Assembly: GCA_036338025.1 (NCBI GenBank)
Contig: JAYZDB010000006.1
Coordinates: 1-10,147 of the forward strand
Origin: JAYZDB01 sp036338025
Lineage (GTDB): Bacteria; Planctomycetota; UBA1135; UBA2386
Direction of reading: 5' to 3'
DNA length: 10,147 bases
The notes below the pieces were generated by a model, which worked only from the letters and a program-made list of their open reading frames with translations, was not told the DNA's origin and ran no database searches. A program made the position numbers and the translations under genes. Positions 1-5,289 of the stretch are shown here, piece by piece; the stretch's first letter is position 1, and each line of letters begins with the position of its first letter.

Positions 1-567
1 CTTCTGCAGGCTCTGGCCCTTGCGTTTGAATCGCCGCTTGTCGGCGAGAAACGCCTGTTCGGCGGCCTGATTGTGGATCAGGTAATGCTTGCGGCCGCTG
101 AAGCAACCGAAGAAGGAGTCGAAACCGTGGCGAAGCGGGAAGCTCCTGTTGGTCGGCCGGGCGGTCTTGCCGGAGCCGTAGTGCACCTTGCCGATGTAGC
201 CGGTGGTGTAGCCCTGCGCTGACAACAGTTCGGGCAAGGTGGTGAACCTGTCGTCGTGAATGCCCTTGCCCCCGTACCAATAGGTGCCGAAGCGCTGCTG
301 GTAGCAGCCGGTGATCAGACCGGCTCGTGAGGCGTTGCAAATGGGAGAGGTCGAATATGAGTGGGTGAACCGCACGCCGCGTCGCGCCAGGGTGTCGAGG
401 TTCGGCGTCTTGACGTCTCCGATCAGGCCTGCGCAGGACAGGTCGGCGTAGCCCTGATCATCGCCGACGATCAGCAAGACGTTCGGCGCTGCTGCGGTCT
501 GACAACTCGCCAGCGGCAAGAGGACCGGTAGAGACAGCCCGATGAGGGTTCCTGCGTACTTGTTCAC
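1..567 (-). CDS. Lipoprotein sulfatase, formylglycine-dependent (N-terminal part, cut by window edge)
   Basis: The 189 visible residues are the N-terminal part of a type I sulfatase, an enzyme that hydrolyses sulfate esters with a cysteine-derived formylglycine. Asp36-Asp37 in IVGDDQGYAD are the expected calcium ligands. The modification motif C-x-A-S-R is at Cys77-Arg81 (ICNASRAGLITG), with the Cys77 codon at 337-339. Lys127 and His129 in YIGKVHYG match the usual G-K-x-H active-site motif. The N-terminus has a hydrophobic stretch ending in a lipobox, L-A-S-C with Cys22, so a membrane-anchored lipoprotein facing the periplasm or exterior is likely. The start is a GTG: no ATG lies in frame between it and the upstream gene, and the signal peptide begins right after it. 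The preceding gene ends 14 bp upstream, so co-transcription is likely. The family is usually 450-550 residues, so over half lies outside the window. The substrate (a sulfated glycan or other ester) cannot be told from this part. Confidence 0.93.
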   Translation of the reverse strand, partial: MNKYAGTLIGLSLPVLLPLASCQTAAAPNVLLIVGDDQGYADLSCAGLIGDVKTPNLDTLARRGVRFTHSYSTSPICNASRAGLITGCYQQRFGTYWYGGKGIHDDRFTTLPELLSAQGYTTGYIGKVHYGSGKTARPTNRSFPLRHGFDSFFGCFSGRKHYLIHNQAAEQAFLADKRRFKRKGQSLQK

Positions 568-581
568 CTTGCGTCGCCAGG

Positions 582-992
582 CTAGATGGCGTCGTCGGTC
601 TGGTTTAGCGAGAAATGTTGGGAGACGATCTTCCACTCGCTGCGCATCCGCACGACGGTGAACGAGGCTCGGCCTTCCTGAGTGACCTCACGACCACTGG
701 GGTCGACCTGGGTCAAGGAGTAGTTCGCCGCCACGACCGCGAACTGATCCTCGAACACCTGGTACTTCGATTCCTTCAGCTCCATGCGGATGGTGTCCAT
801 GTAGCGGAAGTCCTGGTCCAGGGCTTCCTCATAGGCACCCCATCCCTCATCGGTGCGACCTGCCGAGTCGAGGTGGATGAACCGCTTGTCAGTCCAGAAG
901 TGCGACCGGTACAGCTTGATGTCTCGGGAGTTGCACGCCTGGCGCATACTCCGGAAGAAGTCGTCGAGTTCCTTTTGCGACTCTAAGCTCAT
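582..992 (-). CDS. SnoaL/NTF2-like (DUF4440-type) small protein
   Basis: This 136-residue protein has the length and pattern of the SnoaL-like/NTF2-like cone-shaped fold. It opens with an N-terminal helix (residues 4-21), followed by R-D-I-x-x-Y-x-S-H-F and a strand around 37-42. Later come alternating strands with F-A-V-V-A-A-N-Y-S (84-92) and a final strand pair containing S-E-W-K-I-V-S-Q-H-F-S (118-128), the typical end of DUF4440/SnoaL_3 domains. No signal peptide is visible, so it is probably cytoplasmic, unlike its neighbours. Members of this fold act as small enzymes or ligand-binding proteins, and the fold does not reveal which. It lies 38 bp after the last amidohydrolase-like gene and 14 bp before the sulfatase on the same strand, so it is probably in the same transcript. 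No clear Shine-Dalgarno sequence precedes the ATG. The fold assignment is fairly secure; the function is unknown. Confidence 0.82.
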   Translation of the reverse strand: MSLESQKELDDFFRSMRQACNSRDIKLYRSHFWTDKRFIHLDSAGRTDEGWGAYEEALDQDFRYMDTIRMELKESKYQVFEDQFAVVAANYSLTQVDPSGREVTQEGRASFTVVRMRSEWKIVSQHFSLNQTDDAI

Positions 993-1030
993 TGGCTGAT
1001 GAGGTGTCAGCGCCGGCGCGGCCTGTGCCG

Positions 1031-2431
1031 CTAGCGCTTGATGTGGCGGTAGAAAGGTTGCTTGGTCTTCTCGTAGACGATCCGGCCGTTCACGAGTGCC
1101 GTTTCCACGAAGGATCTATAGTGCAACGGCTCGCCGTCGAGAATCAAGACGTCTGCGTCCTTGCCTGGCTCCAAGGAGCCGATCCTGGCCTCTGCTCCCA
1201 TCATGCGGGCGGCGTCCAAGGTGATTGTTCGCAATCCTTTACGATTATCCAGCCCGCCGCGTACGGCGAAGGCGGCATCGACATGAGGTGTGTTCAGGTC
1301 CTGGCCGAGAATGCCGCCGGTGCCCAGGGTGGCGCCGCCGAAACGTCCGCTCGGGGGATGCACGGCTACCGGGACTCCGACGGAATCCAGGATCCTGGCC
1401 ATCGCAATGTTCGAGCCGGTGGTGTCGGGCCGGGCCGGGTCGCGTGCGACTTCTTCCCGCGGGTTCAAGATCACCATGGAGCCCGCCGCGGCGACCTCAT
1501 CGGCGATCGACCAGGCGGTCGTGGGGTCTTCGAGGACTACGCCGACGCCGAGCAACCTGGCAACCGACAGCGCCTGCCGGATGTGCGCGTTGTTGTAGCC
1601 ACGACGGCAGTTGATCCAGAGCTTCTTCTTGCCGCTCATGATCGCCAGCAGATCCTCGGCACCACTGGGAGCTCGCGGGGCTTTGCTGGACGAGGAACGG
1701 CTGCTGCGCGAAGAACCGCCAGAGCTTGAACCGGGACGCGTTGCCGCCGTACCGGCCGTTGGTTTTTTGGCATCGTACTCGGCCTTCTTGGCCTTGTACT
1801 CCTTGGCTTTGGCGACCGAGTCGCGGAACGCCTTCATCTGTGCCATCGTCAGGGGCACGCCCATCTTCAGGACTGTGCCGTGTTGCAAGACCATGCCCTC
1901 GAGCTGGCCGTAGGCGAGTTTGTGGATCGCGCTGGTGCCGCCGGGCTTGCTACTGCCGGAACCGCCGCTCTGCAAGAAGGACGTGATCCCGACCGCCAGA
2001 CCCATCTTGATTTGTGGATCGAATGGGTTGACGGAGTCCAAGGGGTTGTCCGAGGTGCTGCCGGCACCCATTCCCCGCGCATTGACGATCACGAATCCCG
2101 GCGCGACGAATTTGCCTTTGGCGTCGAGGATCTTGGCGCCTTTCGGGATCTCGATACCGGGGCCGACCTTCTCGATCTTGTCGTCGCCGATCAGGACGGT
2201 GGCATTGCGGAGCACTTGACCGGTACCGATGTAGACGGTTCCGCCGGTGATCGCGACGTACTGCTCGACCTCTTTCTTGGTGGCCTTCTTCGGGGTTGTC
2301 GCAGTTGGAGCCGCGGTCGCGGGGCTGCTACCCGGCCGTCGGAACCGACGAGGACGCTGGCTGAGCGCCTCGCTAACGAGGAGCGCGATGAGGGTCAGAG
2401 AGGCAATCGCCTGGAGCTGCTTGGTTCTCAT
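1031..2431 (-). CDS. Secreted amidohydrolase-like protein lacking the metal ligands, with Ser/Arg-rich linker
   Basis: This 466-residue protein is related to the imidazolonepropionase-type amidohydrolases. A signal peptide spans about residues 1-24, with a hydrophobic core TLIALLVSEALS. A Pro/Ala/Thr stretch follows (31-50), then the small N-terminal beta domain (57-110). The barrel begins at VAPGFVIVNARG, where the H-x-H pair is replaced by Asn117-Ala118-Arg119. Residues 222-260 form a Ser/Gly/Arg linker. The later ligands are also gone: LWINCRRGYN has no histidine at the first position, VVLEDPTTAW has none at the second, and VPVAVHPPSG has no aspartate. The C-terminal part is well kept (ITLDAARMMG, GSLEPGKDADVLI, VNGRIVYE). 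Its ATG overlaps the upstream stop codon (ATGA), so translation is coupled to the preceding paralogue. I infer an exported, folded protein without the usual binuclear or mononuclear metal site. A pseudo-enzyme is likely, but different chemistry cannot be excluded. Confidence 0.85.
   Translation of the reverse strand: MRTKQLQAIASLTLIALLVSEALSQRPRRFRRPGSSPATAAPTATTPKKATKKEVEQYVAITGGTVYIGTGQVLRNATVLIGDDKIEKVGPGIEIPKGAKILDAKGKFVAPGFVIVNARGMGAGSTSDNPLDSVNPFDPQIKMGLAVGITSFLQSGGSGSSKPGGTSAIHKLAYGQLEGMVLQHGTVLKMGVPLTMAQMKAFRDSVAKAKEYKAKKAEYDAKKPTAGTAATRPGSSSGGSSRSSRSSSSKAPRAPSGAEDLLAIMSGKKKLWINCRRGYNNAHIRQALSVARLLGVGVVLEDPTTAWSIADEVAAAGSMVILNPREEVARDPARPDTTGSNIAMARILDSVGVPVAVHPPSGRFGGATLGTGGILGQDLNTPHVDAAFAVRGGLDNRKGLRTITLDAARMMGAEARIGSLEPGKDADVLILDGEPLHYRSFVETALVNGRIVYEKTKQPFYRHIKR
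2428..2431 (-). other. ATGA stop/start overlap (Lys/Pro/Thr-linker gene to Ser/Arg-linker gene)
   Basis: The second 4-bp overlap in the row has the same arrangement as the one at 5286-5289. It ties two degenerate paralogues into one translational unit. Confidence 0.9.
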
Positions 2432-3888
2432 TGGTCTTGTACCTTCTTCACCTCGATCCCCATGCGGAACACCTTCACGCGCTTCGCCATCGGCGACAGC
2501 GGGTCGGTGTTCCAGAGGATCAGGTCGGCGTCCTTGCCGCGCTTGATCGATCCCTTGTCCGCTTCGAGGCCGAGCATCTCAGCTGGAACAATGGTGACGG
2601 CCCGCAGTGCGGCCTCGGCATCCAGGCCGTGGCGGACCAGGGTCATGAGTTTCTGGAACAGTGCTTGGACACCCTGCGGCGAGTCCCCGATGACGAAGCC
2701 GATCTTCAGTCCAGCCTTGTGCAGCTCGGCAGCGGGGTTCGTCAGGTGATCGGTGTTTGGCTTGCTGGACAGCGCCGGCGTGAGCAGGATCGGCGCTTTC
2801 AGGGACTTCAGTTTGTCGGCGACGCGCAGCAACTCACCACGGCTCGGGTTGGTTGCCAGGGCCAGGATGCTGCCGGTAAAGCGTGTCTCGCCGACCGTGT
2901 CGAAGTAGTGCAGCACGTCGGTGGCACTGTTGAGGCTGAGGAAGCCCCGGATCTTGCCCTCGACCAGGTCGGCGACCACCTCCAGGTTCTTGTCGGTGGG
3001 CTTCTTGGCGGCTGGCTTGGCAGCGGGCTTGGCCTTGGCGGTTGGCTTGGTGTCGCCGGGTTTGGGGGTCGGCGTTGGCTTGGGCGTTGGCTTGGGTGTT
3101 GGCTTGGGCGTTGGCTTGGGCGTTGGCTTGGGAGTCGGCTTCGGAGTTGGAGTCTTTTTCTCGGGCGCCTTGGTGCCGGTTGGTTTGGCGACTGGTTTGG
3201 CAGGCGTCTTTGCCGTGGGTTTCGTGGCCGGCTTTGCGCTTGGCTTCTTGCGCTCTTCGATCAACTTCTTGGCTTTCTCGAAGGTGTCCTTGAGCAACTT
3301 CTTGGCCTTGGTGTTGTTGGCCGGGTTGACGGAGACAAAGACTGTGTCGTCCATCACCAGGCTGTCGCGTGTCTTGCCCTCGAGGTTGAGCAGGGCACCC
3401 TGGCCGGGGAAGCCGGTGCCGGTCGGGGACAGCGCCAGACTCGTCACGCCAGCCTCCAGCATCTGGTGGAAGATCTTCTGGCGGGCGTAGATCGACTGGG
3501 CCACCTTGGTCGCGGCGCTGTTGCGGCCCGACCCGGAGTTGGGGCGCGACCGTGGCATCCGGAAGCCGCGGCGTCCACCGAAGCCGCGTGGGATGCGAGT
3601 GGACCGCGCAGGGCCGCCGCCCAGACCCACACGCGAGTAGGCGCTGACCAGGCCCGGCATGAGCGTGCCGCCCTTGGCGTCGAGGATCTTGGCGCCGGCT
3701 GGCACCTTGACCTTCTCGCCGACCTCTTGGATCTTGCCGTGACGGATCAGCACCGTCCCGAGCTCGATCGTCGAGCCTTCCATGGTCAGGATGCGGGCGT
3801 TGGTGATCGCGAACGGCCGGCTGGCCTGGGCGGTACCGGCGTTCAGCAATGCGAGGCCGAGGAAGGCCGAAGTGAGGAAGAACTTCAT
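2428..3888 (-). CDS. Secreted amidohydrolase-like protein with long Lys/Pro/Thr linker, metal ligands lost
   Basis: This 486-residue protein has a signal peptide at about 1-22 (cleavage near T-A-Q-A), an N-terminal beta domain (26-78), and a barrel start LMPGLVSAYSRVG where the H-x-H pair is Tyr84-Ser85-Arg86. Residues 92-122 are rich in Arg/Gly/Ser. G-Q-G-A-L-L (162-167) corresponds to a glycine motif shared by most modules here. Residues 214-300 are almost only Lys, Pro, Thr and Ala, including a run of T-P-K-P units at 248-277. After that the barrel resumes (VVADLVEGKIRGFLSL), without histidines at GFLSLNSAT or ILLTPALSS. Asp402 in FVIGDSPQG may match the catalytic aspartate. The C-terminus keeps VTIVPAEMLG and GSIKRGKDADLI. 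It starts 39 bp after the intact amidohydrolase with no Shine-Dalgarno sequence, and its stop overlaps the next start by 4 bp. It is probably exported and catalytically altered. Without the linker its length is normal for the family. Confidence 0.85.
   Translation of the reverse strand: MKFFLTSAFLGLALLNAGTAQASRPFAITNARILTMEGSTIELGTVLIRHGKIQEVGEKVKVPAGAKILDAKGGTLMPGLVSAYSRVGLGGGPARSTRIPRGFGGRRGFRMPRSRPNSGSGRNSAATKVAQSIYARQKIFHQMLEAGVTSLALSPTGTGFPGQGALLNLEGKTRDSLVMDDTVFVSVNPANNTKAKKLLKDTFEKAKKLIEERKKPSAKPATKPTAKTPAKPVAKPTGTKAPEKKTPTPKPTPKPTPKPTPKPTPKPTPKPTPTPKPGDTKPTAKAKPAAKPAAKKPTDKNLEVVADLVEGKIRGFLSLNSATDVLHYFDTVGETRFTGSILALATNPSRGELLRVADKLKSLKAPILLTPALSSKPNTDHLTNPAAELHKAGLKIGFVIGDSPQGVQALFQKLMTLVRHGLDAEAALRAVTIVPAEMLGLEADKGSIKRGKDADLILWNTDPLSPMAKRVKVFRMGIEVKKVQDQ
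2442..2448 (-). promoter_or_regulatory. Probable Shine-Dalgarno sequence (AAGAAGG) for the Ser/Arg-linker paralogue
   Basis: AAGAAGG on the minus strand ends 10 bases before the ATG at 2429-2431. The spacing is slightly long. It lies inside the upstream coding sequence, so it could be a chance match, but it agrees with the ATGA overlap start. Confidence 0.45.
2989..3249 (-). other. Lys/Pro/Thr/Ala-rich linker region (residues about 214-300)
   Basis: This 87-residue stretch inside an amidohydrolase-like fold is almost wholly Lys, Pro, Thr and Ala and includes the T-P-K-P repeat. Such positively charged, Pro-rich segments are extended and unstructured and often span or bind cell envelope polymers. 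It sits between the glycine motif and the strand that normally bears the first later histidine. Confidence 0.85.
3061..3150 (-). repeat. 12-bp in-frame tandem repeat encoding T-P-K-P units
   Basis: From 3073 to 3132 there are five consecutive copies of a 12-bp unit (CCCAAGCCAACG on the coding strand), identical except for one base in the middle copy. More diverged copies flank them on both sides. The period is a multiple of three, so unit gain or loss keeps the frame. It encodes the core (about residues 248-277) of the Lys/Pro/Thr linker. The near-identity of the copies suggests recent slippage or unequal exchange. Confidence 0.92.
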
Positions 3889-3927
3889 GGTGTCTTGATC
3901 ACGGGGTAGAGCATCGAGGTGGGAGGG

Positions 3928-5289
3928 CTAGAAGATCGGGCGTTTGGGGTCGCGGCGGTAGGCGGTGCGGCCGTTGACGACGGTCATCACCACGTGGCTG
4001 CGGGGGTCGAGAGGATCCCCGGACCAGATTCCAATGTCGGCGTCCTTGCCGACCTCGAGAGATCCGACCCGGTGGCTGATGCCGACGAATCGGGATGGGT
4101 TGATTGTGACGGCCCGGATGCCGACGTCGTAGGGCAGGCCGAGACGTATCGCCATCGCGCACTGCAGCGGGAGTTGCTCTTGTGCTACGACCGGTGCATC
4201 CGTGTTGACGCCGATGCCATCGCGACCGAGGCCTCTGACCGGATCACGCCAACCGTGTTGGCCGCCGGCGTACCAGGACGCGGCGAGACCGACAAAGCGG
4301 CTGGTCTTCTTGTCGAATTGGTATTGCCGCGGGCCGTTGCAGACCGGCACGCCGATCTTTTGGGCCTCGCCGGACAAGCGGTAGGCGTCGAAGGTGCCGT
4401 GGTCGATCACCGTCCAGAGATCGAACTCGAGGCGCAGTTCGCGCAGGGTCTCGAGTACCACCTGGTAGATCTGGGTATGCACGGTGACCGGGTACTCGTG
4501 GCGGAAGAGACCGCGCAGGTATTCGAGGTCGGCGCGTGGCTTTGGCTTGGGGCCCTTGCCGGCATCGAAGTCTTCCCAGGCACGGTAGTACTTCCAGCCG
4601 GCCTGCAAGGTCATCCGCAGGCCCTGATTCATGCCCATGCGTGATGCGCCGAGGTCGCCCGAGCGACGTTCGGGGTTGCCGGCCTGGGCGATCTTCAGGC
4701 TGCCGGGGAACCGTATCATGGCTTCCTCGAAGGTGCCGGCGGTCTTGCACAGGGTGCCGAAGCCACCCATGTTGCTGCCCGATCCCGGGATGAACAACAC
4801 TGTCGTGATGCCGCCGGCACAGGCTTTTTTGACCGCCGGCAGGTCCATCGAGACCATGTCCATGGTGCGCAATTCCGGGTTGGTGGGGTGGACCATGTCG
4901 TTAAAGTCGCGGCCGGTCGAACCCATGATGTGGCAGTGCAGGTCGACGAGCCCGGGCACCAGCCACCTGTCGCCCATCTCGATCACCTCGCAGCCCTCGG
5001 GGATCTTGACCTCGGAGGCCGTGCCCAAGGCGATGATCTTGCTGTTGTGGGTGACGATCACCGCATCGTGGATCGGTTCGCCGTTGCCCGGCAAGAGCTT
5101 GGCGGCCTTGAAGGCGCGCAGCGGGCTCGGGATGCTCTTCGGACCCCATTTCGCGACCTTGAACTCCTTCGGCGTCCGGCAGTGCATGACGATCGAGGGC
5201 TTGGTTTCGTCCTGGGCGGGGAGCGGTGCGATTCCCGCGTTGGTCAGCAGGGTGATACCGGCGAGAATTGTGAGAGCGGGACTCTTCAT
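3928..5289 (-). CDS. Secreted metal-dependent amidohydrolase with complete ligand set (imidazolonepropionase-related)
   Basis: This 453-residue protein is the one module in the window with all expected metal-site residues: His118 and His120 in LVPGLVDLHCHIMG, His271 in VTVHTQ, His297 in VIDHGTFDAY, and Asp364 in GVNTDAPV. A signal peptide covers about 1-26 (hydrophobic core ALTILAGITLL, cleavage near P-A-Q), so it acts outside the cytoplasm. The composite beta domain is at 57-110 and again at the C-terminus (GSLEVGKDADIGIWSGDPL, VVNGRTAYR). Related COG1228-type enzymes hydrolyse cyclic amides or the C-terminal bond of X-Pro and similar dipeptides; which of these applies cannot be read here. 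Unlike its neighbours it has no low-complexity linker, only K-P-K-P at 248-251. Its ATG overlaps the upstream stop codon and has the best Shine-Dalgarno sequence in the window, GGAGG six bases ahead. I take it to be the catalytic member of the operon. Confidence 0.92.
   Translation of the reverse strand: MKSPALTILAGITLLTNAGIAPLPAQDETKPSIVMHCRTPKEFKVAKWGPKSIPSPLRAFKAAKLLPGNGEPIHDAVIVTHNSKIIALGTASEVKIPEGCEVIEMGDRWLVPGLVDLHCHIMGSTGRDFNDMVHPTNPELRTMDMVSMDLPAVKKACAGGITTVLFIPGSGSNMGGFGTLCKTAGTFEEAMIRFPGSLKIAQAGNPERRSGDLGASRMGMNQGLRMTLQAGWKYYRAWEDFDAGKGPKPKPRADLEYLRGLFRHEYPVTVHTQIYQVVLETLRELRLEFDLWTVIDHGTFDAYRLSGEAQKIGVPVCNGPRQYQFDKKTSRFVGLAASWYAGGQHGWRDPVRGLGRDGIGVNTDAPVVAQEQLPLQCAMAIRLGLPYDVGIRAVTINPSRFVGISHRVGSLEVGKDADIGIWSGDPLDPRSHVVMTVVNGRTAYRRDPKRPIF
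5286..5289 (-). other. ATGA stop/start overlap (double amidohydrolase to intact amidohydrolase)
   Basis: The TGA stop of the upstream gene shares bases with the ATG of the downstream gene. This layout usually couples translation and helps confirm both gene ends. Confidence 0.9.

Noticed and set aside
1880..2749. Long plus-strand open frame crossing a junction of two minus-strand genes
   Set aside because: It spans the ATGA overlap of two well-supported genes and shows no family pattern.
3061..3150. Tandem repeat as a possible CRISPR array or regulatory iteron
   Set aside because: The units are 12 bp with no spacers and lie in frame within a coding region encoding a regular T-P-K-P pattern.
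1031..3888. The degenerate amidohydrolase-like genes as decayed pseudogenes
   Set aside because: No frameshifts or stops are seen, signal peptides and C-terminal signatures are kept, and the translational overlap is intact. Point replacements in the metal site alone do not indicate decay.
2431..3909. A 492-codon open frame on the plus strand, opposite the Lys/Pro/Thr-linker gene
   Set aside because: It is a composition artefact of the GC-rich antisense strand: Leu/Gly/Trp-rich repeats mirror the T-P-K-P units, it has no recognisable domain, and the minus-strand frame has a signal peptide and family motifs.
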